Assembly (NCBI GenBank): GCA_014549065.1
Contig: JACDOX010000018.1
Span: 2,032,311 to 2,096,310 of the forward strand
Direction: 5' to 3'
DNA: 64,000 bases
Source of the DNA: Cardinalis cardinalis
Lineage: Eukaryota; Chordata; Aves; Passeriformes; Cardinalidae
The position numbers and the translations under genes are program-made. Positions 1 to 10,699 of this stretch are shown here, piece after piece. Every line of letters begins with the position of its first letter. The stretch's first letter is position 1. The notes under the pieces were generated by a model that saw nothing but the letters and a program-made list of their open reading frames with translations, had not been told where the DNA came from and did no database searches.

Positions 1-1710
1 GTGGGAGAAAAGAAGAGTCTAATAAAAGGAAATTAAATCACTTTCAAGAATATTCTATTGCAATGTCTGTACTAATAAGTGAAATGGTCTAATAAGTGTT
101 CTCTTTGCCTGAGGCTAATCAGCATTGCATGGCTCGTGCCCAAAAAGCCAAGCTCTCTCCCAGCCATGCAGCAGAGTGGATTCAGCCATGCTGCCTGCTG
201 GGAGAGACCCCAGGCATGCAGGGTTTTTCTTTGCAGGAGCTGGCCCCAGTCGGAACCGTGCTGCTGTCAGAAAACACCATTTCATGNTATGAATGGCTGT
301 GGGCCAGCACTCAGGTGTGTCAGGAGCGATGCAGTCTAATTTTCTGTGGTTTCTTTCTGCCTCTTGTGCAAAACTCAAAGACTTTGGACAGTACAATACT
401 AGCCACGCTGCAAAAAAAAATGTGGTTGAAAATCTGTAACATTTAAAATTCTATGTATTTTGGCATGTTTTTGCCATTGTAGTTCTCTGCCCTTGGGACA
501 TACTGGCTTGGGTTTTAATTTGGAAATGTAAAATTTGGTTTTGAAGGAAATACAAGAGCATACACAGCCACTTGTCTGCAGTGATGCTAATAGCATACTT
601 TAAGAGAGACTGACTGAATACCAATTGAGTTTTGACCAACCAAAATGCCACAGTATCTGTCCTTTGTGATTAGTGCTAAATGCCATTTACTGTGTATGGT
701 GCATTCTGTCGTTCTTAAAGTTATTTAGGATTTAGTAACTTAGGAAGTAGCATGCTATCATGTGGGCTTCAAAAGTGAGACACTTGGAAATAATGCAGTT
801 ATCTAATGTACAAATTTGTAATGTTTTCTGAAATGATGGACCTCTGAGTGAGTTATCCAAAGAGTCCCACTGTCCAGATTATAATGAAGATGGTGATTAA
901 ACATGATAAAACATCATATTTCTGACAGTTTATGAAAATCTAATTTTTGCTAACAGAATTAATTTAATTTTGAAAAGACATTTTTTGCAATAATATTGAC
1001 TAAACTTAAAGTCACCCAGACATAAAAGGGCTTACATACAAGCTTCTGTTAAAAACCATGCAATTTTATATAGAAATTGCAAGCCTGTCACTTTACCCTT
1101 GGAGTGGAAAAAAGTTATTCAGAGTAATGACAATAGCTTGGTGGGAGAGAAAGAGGGCTTCACGCAGTAAAAACATTTCTCTCCAGCTGTGTGGGTTTTC
1201 CACAGGATTTTTTTTCACTAATATTATCAAGTTATTTGTTATTTACTCATGAATGGTGAATAAATACTGAGCAAATCCAAGACATTGTTAATTTTTCTCA
1301 TATTGCATGTACGCATATGTAATGGTTCATTATAACTCTGCATTTTCAGAGTATACCAATGTAAATGAAAAGAGTCCAATTAAAAAAAATTGTAGACCCT
1401 GATCCAACCTTTGTTGACTTCAGATCCTGATTTTGAATTGAGTACCAAAAGAGAAAATCATGCCTATTAAATTGAGTAAACATTTTCTTCATTTATCTGA
1501 GTGGCTTTTTTCTGTCAGAGAAAACTATTTTTTGCCAAAAATGCCAACCCTTAAAAACTTAGTGAGTATTAATGAAAAGCTGGAGTAATTTAGCATGGAC
1601 AAAAAGAGGGTAATTTTCCTCAGACATTGTGTTAATATGAACTGAATCCTGAAAGGCCTGTTCTTGTAGTTTGTCAGAATAATTCTCCTTATAGGTGATA
1701 GGTACCAGGT
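1..1710. other. AT-rich intronic DNA, nothing recognised
   Basis: Mostly AT-rich unique sequence with a GC-richer patch at about 100-360. No repeat family, exon or RNA gene recognised. Confidence 0.6.
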
Positions 1711-1714
1711 ATAT

Positions 1715-1726
1715 ATGCATATGCAT
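1715..1726. promoter_or_regulatory. MORE-type POU dimer palindrome
   Basis: Exact 12-bp palindrome ATGCATATGCAT. It is identical to the MORE element described for POU-factor homodimers (Oct-1/Oct-6 class). About 30 bp downstream is a second palindrome, GCTGCTGCAGCAGC (about 1757-1770). A match to a defined 12-mer is uncommon in 64 kb, but binding is not shown. Confidence 0.4.
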
Positions 1727-1770
1727 CAATAGCAGAACAGACTGCTAAATATAGTTGCTGCTGCAGCAGC

Positions 1771-2792
1771 TGGTTCTCTCTCATGTTCATCAGATGAGAA
1801 AACTCAAAGCTGTAGCAGCCTCATAGCATAAGAAAGATGATGCTTGAAGAAAATTTTTCATGGGAACAGAGNCATGAGCTTGGTTTTTCACTTCAGCCAC
1901 GTCAGCCTTTTTCCAAGCACATGGACAGTGTTCATCCTGCTATCTGTGGGCCTGCCCCACAGGGACAACCAGCCTGCCTCAGCCTAAGGAGGCTACTCAA
2001 ATTTGCTGCATGCATCACTTTGTCCAGGCTCTGTGACCACTGCAGGTTCTGCAAGCTTTCCAAAAAAAAAAAAAAAAAAGGTGGTTGGGGCTTTTCCCCA
2101 CTAGATTGAGAAGCAGCGTGTATTTCTAGACAAAGCAATAAAAGATCTGCACACTTTTCCTATCTAAATCTTCCCATCATTTTTTGCTGTCACTCCTCAG
2201 CTCCCTTGAATCCGAAGATGACATTTCCACCCTGTCTTCCAGTCTCAGCCTGGCTTTCCCTCTCTCTCCCCTCCCAGGCAGCAGCATCTTTCATCCTCCC
2301 TGGTGTCTTTCTGCTCAGAGAGCTGCCTCCAGGCTCTCTTCTCCTAAACAAGCTGCCTTTGTCTCTGGGCCCTTGGAGTCTCACAGGAGTCACTTAGGCT
2401 CTCTGATTTTTTTTTAAGACCCAGGATTAGNATCTGATATCTTTTTTCACTTGTCTGAGATTTTCCACTATCCACACCTAGACCCCTCTGGAGAGGCAGG
2501 GGAAAAAAACCATGGCCCTTAACCTTTTCTTTTCCTTGGGTAAAATCTTTTCAGATGCTGATAATCTTTAGCTATCAACCTTCTCATGCACTGACATTAA
2601 CTTTTTTTCCTTGTCTTCTTAGCATATGGAGTATAAAGCATTACATAGTAAAAAACAGCCATAAGGAANTCATAAATTATACATAGGCAGAGTCCCCAAA
2701 TCATCAAACATTCCCTTCTGTTAAAGATGTTCCCTATCAGTTATTTTTTCTGTGCTGTATGGACCTTTCCATATCTTGTCATCTAAGCTTTC
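1771..2792. other. Intronic DNA with A18 tract and pyrimidine-rich patch
   Basis: Contains an uninterrupted run of 18 A (2062-2079) and a C/T-rich stretch at about 2170-2400. The A-run has no target-site duplication or gene-like sequence beside it that would mark a retrocopy. Nothing else recognised. Confidence 0.55.
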
Positions 2793-2940
2793 ATGGATTT
2801 TTTCTTATTTCTTGTTTTTCTTGTTTGTTTGTGGTTTTTTGGTTGGTTGGGGGTTTTTGTTNGGTTTTGGTTTTGATGGGGGTTTTTTGTTGTTGTTTTG
2901 CTTGGTTTTTTGTTTTTTGTTTTGGTAATTTCAGTGNGTT
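2793..2940. repeat. T/G-rich low-complexity tract
   Basis: About 150 bp of irregular T-runs separated by G or GG (gttt, ggtt and gttg units), with two single-base Ns inside. The complementary A/C-rich type occurs at 56993-57085. Simple sequence, no gene content. Confidence 0.8.
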
Positions 2941-4484
2941 CAGTTTTAAAACAAACCAACAGGGGTCTGTTTTTTACCCGTCTGTCCATCTTTGCCAGCA
3001 GAAACCATGCAGCTTGGGTGAACAAGTGAAGGGATTTCTCAGCTTAGATAGACACAGACCCAGGGTGTTTGGTTTTGGTGTCCTTTCTCACATGCTTCCC
3101 TTGGCAAAAGATAATTCAAAAGCCATGCCAGCTAAATAGTGTGAGTACTAATAAACTCAACACGTGCAGAAGTGGGTTGATCCATGATTGCATCTTATTC
3201 TGCTGTTGAAGTGCCTGTATTTTGANCAAGAGCTATTGAATTAGTATGCAAAGTACCCCATAGGAAGCATGCAGGGTGCAGGGCCAGCAAGAAGTACTTA
3301 GTTGAGATGCAACCATTATGATATGATCTATTGCAGTGTGTCCTCAGTTTTTCCACAAAAGATGCCACTCTTCCTAAGTTTTTAAGGCCATGTTTCAAAT
3401 CAAATCTTACAAGTACAANCTTCAGTGTCTTTAAAGTACAAACCAAGGATTTTAAAGCGTTGTTGGCTTGGCAGATGCATTTTTATGAAGCTCATATCCC
3501 AAAATAAAAGCNCTTTAAGAATCCTGCAACTTAATGTGTGTTAAAGTAAATGGAAATNGAGCATTTTTGGAGATGAAGATAAGGAGAATCAAGTGTTGAA
3601 ACCAACAGAGACAAAAGGGGAAATTTAGCTGATCATACACCTATGCACTACAGCCATTCCTCTCCAGCTCACCTCCGCTCATCTCTCCACTGCTCTGTTG
3701 CTGTTCCTGGATCCCGAAGGAATTTGGTGCAGGGAAAGTCCAGCCAAGCACTGCAGTTTTTCTGTNTGGAACAAGTCAGACTCCTGCTGTGAATGATGCT
3801 CATGCTGCTGCCTCCTCCTGTTCCCTGGGTCCATGAGAACTGAGAGGGAGCACCCAGCCCTGAGNTCAGGGTCAGACACAGCCAGTGTGAGCACCCCGTG
3901 CAAAACAGACTCNGCACTGACAGCTGAATGCTTTGTGTTAGTTCTGAGCAGGAGGGATTTGAGCAAGAACCTCAAATCTAAAATGTGAAATGTTATAAAG
4001 ATCTGCAAAATGAGATGCTTGGTGTAGGAGAGCACTGTTGGCTCACCTGACTCCATGTAAGCTGATGGTGGCCAGGAGGTCCTTCTGATCTCACATGTCT
4101 AGCTGGGTCCTGCCCACACAGCAGGACAACAGACCTGCATAAATCAGTCCACACAACTTTCCTGCACCCTAGTTTCAGCCCCAAATCCCCTGGATGTATA
4201 GGTTGAAGGGAGCCCCTGTGTAGCTCAGCTGGATTATGGATCTAAGAAGCAGGAAGACAAGGAGCATGGAAAGCAAAGTACAGCTCTGCAGGTGAATTCA
4301 GACCAAGTCAGAAGGAAATTATTCTGCTCCTGTACTGTCCAATGTTTATGTCATTTATCTCAAAATAGAATTAAGGTGTGAAAAAGCCTACAAAATGCAC
4401 AACTGCATTTCTCTGTAAAATTACAGTGTTTCTTCTCTTTGGAATAATGACTGTAAATTCGTTGATATCATGGAGACTACTTAA
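2941..4484. other. Intronic DNA, nothing recognised
   Basis: Unique-looking sequence of mixed composition, GC-richer at 3650-4200. Several short ORFs interrupted by Ns; none matches a protein family I know, and no splice-flanked exon was found. Confidence 0.55.
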
Positions 4485-4632
4485 GGTCACATTTACCAAN
4501 GCATATTTAAAGAAAGTTCAGACCTTTTGTGTCTGACACATTCTGATTATCTGTCTGGAGGCAAGGCTCCTCATTTTGATATGTAATGAATAAAATGCAC
4601 AAGTGGAAGGAATGAGGATAATGAATTTGCAG
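4485..4632 (+). repeat. Diverged duplicate segment, copy A
   Basis: This segment is collinear with 9393-9546. Four identical blocks occur in the same order with almost the same spacing: cagacctttt (4519), ctgattatct (4543), taatgaataaaatgc (4584) and ggataatgaatt (4616). The first block begins a small inverted repeat, cagac...gtctg, kept in both copies. It is either a copy of an old interspersed repeat I cannot name or a local duplication of a functional non-coding element. Confidence 0.8.
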
Positions 4633-6615
4633 GATAATTTACTAATTATCTTGTTGCTGATCATAAAACTAAGGCTTTGCAAGTCAATCCTACCACAGCT
4701 ATTAATATGCAATGCCTAAAGCTGTTCTTGTAACATTTATTATGCATCTCTCTGGTTCTGCACAAGTTGATAGTTTACTATTAAATTTGTAAAAGTGGGG
4801 TTAGTAACAAGTTCATTGTTCTAAGCATAACGTGCAGAATTACACAGGTTTACTGAAGTCTGAAGTAAATGAAAGCACATAAAATAAGATTTTCTTTTAC
4901 TGTGTGAATATTAGATGATGAGTTAGAATTTATCTCACCTTGTTGTTATCTGAAGATAGGCATCTAATCTAAGATTTTAATCTCCCTACATAGTCACAGG
5001 AGAGAGGATGGGACAAATTATCCTCTGAAGATGCCTTTCTCCTCACTGACTACACAGGGATCTCAGTCTCTTTGCTAATTTTTTTTTAATTAAAGCTAAA
5101 ATGGATTCAAGTTTGTTGTTGAGAAGTGGTGAATAGGAAAATTTTCAACAAGGAAAAGAGTCAAAAATAAGTAATAGTACGATGAGGTTATGATTGACCC
5201 ACCAATCATTTGGATGACAATATTTAAAAGGTAGTTGGAGGACATAAACATAGAGTCAGTCCACAGTGATGCTCTGCCTTTGGGAACAAATCAAGAACAT
5301 GAAAAACTATCTGTCAAAGTGAGAGAGACAAGCTCAGGAGCCATAATGGGATGCTCAGTTTTGACTTTAGGAATAGGAGCTGATGAGTAAGGGTGAAAAA
5401 TTACTGGCAAGAAAGACAACAGCAAACATAATACTGGAGAAGTGAAAAGTGAGAGGAAGCAAGTGGATCCTGGCACCTATTTCTTCTGCATCCAGAGGAC
5501 TAGGAGCTCAATCTCCTCCCTCCCCAGAACAGTGCAGATTTGTGTAACTGACCACAAATCTCCTAAACTGTTCCTGTGANCTTCACTGCTTTGCTCTCCC
5601 CTACACAAAAGTTTAGATATTGCCCATTATTTCTCCCATGTAGAAAAGTCCAGTGTTTAATTCATTATGGTGCAAAAGACAATAAAAAGATAAAATCTGT
5701 AGGCACTAGAAATGAGGAATTCTGTAGGGTGACTCTGTGGCATNGGAGTGCTCTGGGAAAGTGGCATGGTAGATCTTAAGCCTGTGACCTCAGTTCTGTG
5801 TCATTCTGCCTGGGCTCTGTAGGCCCCTTGTCTCTACCTCACTCAGTATTGGTTTAAGCAGACTGAAGTCACTGGCACTGCCCATGTGATGGAGACCATT
5901 GTGATGGGCATACAAATTTTTCTTAGGAAAAAAATACAAATCCTCCCAAAACGATCTATTCGGACTACTCCTGCAGGTAGCTAAGATACCATAAAGTTTT
6001 TGATAACTAAATCCATTTGGTGTTTTATCTCCCACCTCAAATCATTTCCTTCTGATATTAGACAAAACTACAGCACAATAAAAACCAATAATGATCCGGC
6101 ACTTGGCTTAATAAAAGAGTCCTTTGAACTGCTATAACAACATAGAAAAGAGGTCATCCATTTCAGCATAGATCTTAAAGTTAGCTGGAAATATTTATAA
6201 TATTAACAGAAGAAGCTGCTTCTGTGCCAACCATGCCACAAATAAGAATTCTGCAAGTAAGGACTTTGGAAGCCCCACAGGACTCTGCTTTAATAAACAA
6301 GTCATCTAAAAGCACTGTTTCAGACAGCCATGGGGTACAAAATAACCCAGACCAAAAATGATCTGGCTGCAGAGAGACATTGGAAGCAACAGGTTCTCTC
6401 CAGATAACAGGATAAAAAGCAAGACCATTTTGAAAAATAAATATTTTTCATGTTGCCTTTTTATTTTTTGTTTCATGTCTTGCTTGGGCTTTTCTCACCC
6501 ATAAAAGCTCATCAGAAACATTAAAAGAAGAAATGGAGTGCTATNTGCAGGTTTTGGTTTTGTTGTTGTATGAAATGGAGAGCATACTGTNCTATAAATA
6601 AAAACTTGTAAGCAA
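4633..6615. other. AT-rich intronic DNA, nothing recognised
   Basis: Unique-looking sequence with no repeat family, RNA gene or exon recognised. The stretch at 4633-5000 is AT-rich and could be the flank of the duplicated element. Confidence 0.5.
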
Positions 6616-6619
6616 ATTA

Positions 6620-6890
6620 AAACCTGCCTAACAGGAGATTAAGATGGTCTGAACTCACTGACTCAGATCATAAACAGTGCTGCCGTTAGCTGAAACCATT
6701 AATCACTGTGGGACGAAATAAAAGAGGAAATTTGTTAAAAAATAAGCAGGGGCAGGATGCTAACTCCAGGGGCATGCTGTTTGGCTCGTTAATAATGTAT
6801 AACGAAGCGTGTGCCAGATCAAAAGCAAATCACATGCAGCTGGCAGAAAATGAAATGGCATTAGGCAAAGTATTTGTCTAGCTATGAGGC
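6620..6890. promoter_or_regulatory. Candidate conserved non-coding element
   Basis: Complex, repeat-free AT-rich sequence with several homeodomain-type cores (attaatcac, gttaataatg) and little low complexity. This resembles conserved enhancers in introns of developmental genes. The call is an impression from composition only. Confidence 0.25.
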
Positions 6891-6928
6891 TATTTAAGAA
6901 ACTGCTGTCTATTAATGTGATGTTGATT

Positions 6929-6956
6929 AAAGCTTTTCAAATTAAGCTTTTCAAAT
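6929..6956. repeat. 14-bp perfect tandem duplication
   Basis: aagcttttcaaatt occurs twice head to tail with no spacer. Small replication-slippage type duplication. Confidence 0.85.
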
Positions 6957-7016
6957 TAATTTTTGCTCGTAGAAACCCCATCAATAAAACATGGTATATG
7001 CCTTTTATATATAAGC

Positions 7017-7050
7017 ATGCACACATATGGGGATACCCATATGTATGCAT
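7017..7050. repeat. Inverted repeat (hairpin) with 15-bp arms
   Basis: Arms 7017-7031 and 7036-7050 pair with one mismatch around a 4-base spacer (gata). The arm core is acatatggg / cccatatgt. It is followed by an AT-dinucleotide-rich stretch that may share its origin. Confidence 0.75.
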
Positions 7051-7704
7051 TATATATTATAAATACCNCAAATATTTAGTCACAACTTTGCAAAATTACC
7101 AGGAATTATCAGCAGCTAATTAAATCATCCTCACATTCTTATTGTAATTGATACTCTGTTCGTGTGTGTGTGTACTGAATAATTGTTATTTGTCTGTGTT
7201 GTGATGCTATTTTTGACACGACAGACTTTGTTGAAAATCTATAGCAGAGGGAAAAAATGAGTGCCGATGTCACATCCCTGTTCTTCACATGTTAAATTGT
7301 TGGTTTCAAAAATCTAGAAGGGACACACCTGTCTGCTGAGCTCCTTCATCTTTGAATGTGTTGGCTGAGCAAGGGGTCAGGAAGCTGAGGGGCAGTACTT
7401 ACACAGACAGGTGCTTTTCTGCCAGCATTCTGTTTTTAAGACACTNGTACACCCATCAGTAGCTGAGGTTAGGCTCTTGCAGGAGGCCAGAGATGTGCTT
7501 CTGCAGCTGGNTGCAGTGTGGACCTGCTTTCAATCCAGTGAAAGCTTGAAGCATCAGGCCTGGCCTGAAATACCCATGGTCTAACCCGTAGACTGGAAAT
7601 GGGACCCTTGGTCACGCCTGTTGGGCTGGCTTGGGCTTTTTCTACCTTTGCCAGAGGTCCAGATTCAACAGGAGGGAGTGGGCAGTCTTTTCTCCCAAAA
7701 CTCA
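7051..7704. other. Intronic DNA upstream of CR1
   Basis: Contains a short (GT) run at about 7160-7172. The GC-richer part from about 7320 on may include poorly preserved CR1 sequence continuing into the recognised element, but I cannot align it by eye. Confidence 0.4.
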
Positions 7705-8614
7705 GTAGGGTCTGAAGGTCTTGAGTCTTTCATTAGTAAATTTGCAGATGACATTAAGCTGGGAAGGTGTGCCTATCTGTTGAAGGTAGGATGGCTCTGC
7801 ACAGAGACCTGGAATGGTTGGATGGATGGGCAGAGTCTAAAAAGATGAAGTTAATAAGTCCAAGTGCCGAGTCCTGCATTTTGGCCACAATAACCCCCTG
7901 AAATGTTGTAGGCTGGGGATGGTGTGGCTGGANAGTGCCCAGGCAGAAAGGGACCTGGGGGTGCTGGTTGATAGTTGGCTGAACATGAGCCAGCAGTGTG
8001 CCCTGGTGGCCATACAGGCCAGTGGCATCCTGGCCAGTATCAGGAGCAGTGTGGCCAGCAGGAGCAGGGAGGTCATTCTCCCCCTGTACTCGGCNCTGNT
8101 GAGGCCACACNTTGAGTGCTGGCCCCTCAGTTTGGGAAGGACACTGAGACACTTNAGTGTATCTAGANGAGGCAACAATGCTGGTGAGGGGCTTGGAACN
8201 CAAACCCTGTGAGGAACGACTGAGGGAGCTGGGGGTGTTTAGTCTNGAGAAAAGGAGACTCAGGGGTGACCTTATCCCTCTCTAGAACTTCCTGAAAGGT
8301 GGCTGTAGTCAGGTGGGGGTTGGTCTCTTTCTCCAGCAACTGACACAACANGAGGACACAGCCTTAAGANGCACCAAGGGAAATATAGGTTAGATATTAG
8401 GGAAAAGTTTTTCATGCAAAGAGTGAAAAAGTACTGGAATGATCTGCCCAGGGAGGTGGTGGAGTCACCATCCCTGGATGTGTTTAAAAAAAGATTGGAT
8501 GTGGCACTCAGTGCCATGGTTTAGTTGAGGTGTCAGGGAGCAGGTTGGACTCGATGGTCTTGAAGGTCTCTTCCAACCTTATGATTCTGTGATTCTGTGA
8601 TTCTGTGATTCTGT
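7705..8614 (+). mobile_element. CR1 LINE, 5'-truncated, with (ATTCTGTG)n tail
   Basis: Non-LTR retrotransposon 3' fragment in the same orientation as AFF3. The left part encodes KFADDIKLG at about 7736-7765, the FADD catalytic motif of CR1 reverse transcriptase. It is followed by the usual CR1 landmarks: AERDLGVLVDSWLNMSQQCALVA, cagggaggtggtggagtcacc, catccctgg, ggttggactcgatggtct and ggtctcttccaacctt. The end is four copies of the 8-bp avian CR1 tail (8582-8614). Stops, frameshifts and Ns break the reading frame, so it is inactive. The left edge is approximate, within about 40 bp. Confidence 0.93.
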
Positions 8615-8829
8615 CTCCTGAGAAGCAGGAGCCCTTTGAGGGTGGCGAGAGCTTGCTAAGTCCCCAGCGCTGCGGTTGATGCGGGATGTGGAGCACAACC
8701 AGCCCCTCTGTCACCGCCCTCTCCGCCACCAGGCTCTGGNAGGGCAGCGCTGCTCTGTGTGCTGCACAATGAGCGACCCCGCATCGGTGTCAGAGCCCCG
8801 CGCTTGTCCCCGCGCAGGAGAGCCCATCA
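8615..8829. other. GC-rich segment between CR1 and minisatellite
   Basis: CpG-containing sequence, unlike the AT-rich intron around it and continuous in composition with the minisatellite to its right. It has no gene signature. It may be the non-repeated flank of the minisatellite or part of an unrecognised insertion. Confidence 0.45.
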
Positions 8830-9322
8830 GCCGGGGACACACAGCTCCCGCAGCCGGGAACGCACAGCTCCCGCAGCCNNNNNNNNNNNNNNNNNNNNNN
8901 NNNNNNNNNNNNNNNNNNNNNNNNNNNNNNNNNNNNNNNNNNNNNNNNNNNNNNNNNNNNNNNNNNNNNNNNNNNNNNNNNNNNNNNNNNNNNNNNNNNN
9001 NNNNNNNNNNNNNNNNNNNNNNNNNNNNNCGGAAACGCACAGCTCCCGCAGCCACACAGCTCCCGCAGCCGGGAACGCACAGCTCCCGCAGCCCCACAGC
9101 TCCCGCAGCCTGGGACACACAGCTCCCGCAGCCTGGGACACACAGCTCCCGCATCCTGGAACACACAGCTCCTGCAGCCACACAGCTCCCGCAGCCGGGA
9201 ACGCACAGCTCCTGCAGCCACACAGCTCCCGCAGCCACACAGCTCCCGCAGCCGGGAACGCACAGCTCCCGCAGCCGGGAACGCACAGCTCCCGCAGCCG
9301 GGAACGCACAGCTCCTGCAGCC
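8830..9322. repeat. GC-rich minisatellite, 17-bp and 23-bp units
   Basis: At least 16 visible units, two left of the gap and 14 right of it. The short unit is acacagctcccgcagcc (17 bp). The long unit adds six bases, gggaac or tgggac, before cacagctcccgcagcc (23 bp). Long and short units are mixed without strict alternation, with single-base variants (cctgcagcc, catcc). All frames stay open through it, producing artificial Q/P/T/A/S-rich or C/G/A/V-rich ORFs that should not be annotated as proteins. Copy number is unknown because of the gap. Confidence 0.95.
8879..9029. other. Assembly gap, 151 N
   Basis: A continuous run of 151 N inside the minisatellite. Both sides are repeat units, so the gap is probably a collapsed or unsequenced part of the array and its true length is uncertain. 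Confidence 0.97.
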
Positions 9323-9392
9323 TGGCAGCCCCGCACCCTTCTGCAATTACCAACAACGCTTCGCTTCTGTCACCGCTTACTAAAAACATGGC

Positions 9393-9546
9393 ACAGTTAC
9401 CGAAATAAGTGAGCACTTAAGGGAAACCCAGACCTTTTATGTCTGCCACTTATTTCCTGATTATCTTCCTNGAGGTCAGGCCCTTAGTTTTGACACTTAA
9501 TGAATAAAATGCCCACGTTGCAGGAAATGGGATAATGAATTGTGAA
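9393..9546 (+). repeat. Diverged duplicate segment, copy B
   Basis: Partner of 4485-4632, same strand, about 4.9 kb downstream. It carries the same blocks in order: cagacctttt (9429), ctgattatct (9457), taatgaataaaatgc (9498) and ggataatgaatt (9530), with the cagac...gtctg inverted repeat kept. Spacing differs from copy A by only four bases, all gained before the second block. It begins roughly 70 bp beyond the minisatellite's right edge. Confidence 0.8.
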
Positions 9547-10590
9547 AAGACATAATCAGCAATGACTAAATAATTAAGGGAATTGAAATGTAGAGTCATG
9601 TGGGAATGTATTAATAATAACATGATTTTTCCATATGCTAAAAAATTCTGTCTGTTTTTAGAAAATCAGTCATCACACATGCTCNGTGGAAAAAAAGATT
9701 TAATGTAGACTAATATGAACTGTAATTAGATGTTCTGCTTTTAAACAGCTGAATAAAAGATGAAATCATATAGAAAGTATATTTAGATACAAGCCAGAAA
9801 GTAAACTGATTATTATTCATAGTGCTGTTAATAGGAGCTGTAATTTATGCATCTAGTGGGAATCATGTTAGGCAATTAGGAAAGGGAGTCACACTTGACT
9901 TCCCTTTATGCATTTACATATTTATGTATTTTTCTATATCTTGCCAATGTCTCCATCTTTTCAGTTACCTTTAATCCACAAAACTGCTAAGAATAAGACC
10001 TTTTAGACTGAAATTCTCTGTTGGAGCTGAAAAGTTGGCCTTNACTTAGATTAAAGGAAACCACACAAGCTTATCTTTGATCTTATGTGTCCCCTGACAC
10101 TGGACTTTTGCAAGTCCTCAATACTACATGAAGAANGGGACTTTTTAATTTTTCTCCACACTTCGCCTTCAAAGGCTTGCAGCAGAAATTACCCTGACAG
10201 TAGATCAGGGTTGTGCCTGCTTGTGCTCCCCTCTGCCTATGCTACCCTCTCCCTGCTTACCCAGAACCCAGGCACTCAATTGCTTGGTCCCTGTAGTCTG
10301 CACCTAACAAATCCTGGAATCCTATAGTTCACCACACTCCCAGCACTGAAATCCCAGTGATCTGGATTTTGCTTGTTGGCGTTGCTGAGCTCATAGAATA
10401 TACAATCCACTANGAATATTTAATACTTCCAGAAGTTCAATGCAAGAATGCATTGTGCTTACCTTGTGCAATAACATGGTTAATGTTTTAATCTCAAAGT
10501 GTCCTGGTATCTAGTCACATGCTAATGCAGACTTGCAGCAATTCCATGAAATATGGGTCAGCTGGAGAGGGTCACATCACCAGATATGTT
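9547..10590. other. AT-rich intronic DNA, possible conserved stretch
   Basis: 9550-9860 is complex AT-rich sequence with several TAAT and ATTA cores and could belong to the same functional neighbourhood as the duplicate segment. The remainder shows nothing recognised. Confidence 0.35.
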
Positions 10591-10690
10591 TGAACAGATG
10601 GATGGGTTGAGGTACAGAGAGCTGTTGTGGTTTGCTCAAGGTAAAAAAGCAAGTGGCAGAGCAAAGATTAAAATTCAAGGCATTAGATCA
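10591..10690 (+). repeat. MIR SINE relic
   Basis: Ancient tRNA-derived SINE core in + orientation. The order acagatg, gaggtacagagag, tttgctcaaggt, agcaagtggcagagc, aaagatt follows the MIR consensus (acagatgaggaaactgaggcacagagag ... ttgcccaaggtcac ... agtggcagagc ... ggatt in separate parts). Recognised from memory of the family; no search was run. MIR copies survive in small numbers in birds and mark old, little-disturbed intron DNA. Confidence 0.75.
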
Positions 10691-10699
10691 GCAAAGGAT

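Noticed and set aside
1837..2109. Frame beginning MMLEE, reminiscent of the MLEDDL start expected for the next AFF3 exon
   Set aside because: It lies upstream of the earlier exons, lacks an acceptor and correct phase, and diverges immediately after the first residues.
8830..9322. CRISPR-like array of short direct repeats
   Set aside because: Units are contiguous with no unique spacers, unit length varies 17/23 bp, no cas genes are present, and the DNA is vertebrate.
8676..9416. ORFs of about 170-235 codons in several frames over the minisatellite
   Set aside because: They are open only because the repeat lacks stops and because the N gap translates as X; composition is artificial and there is no homology or splice context.
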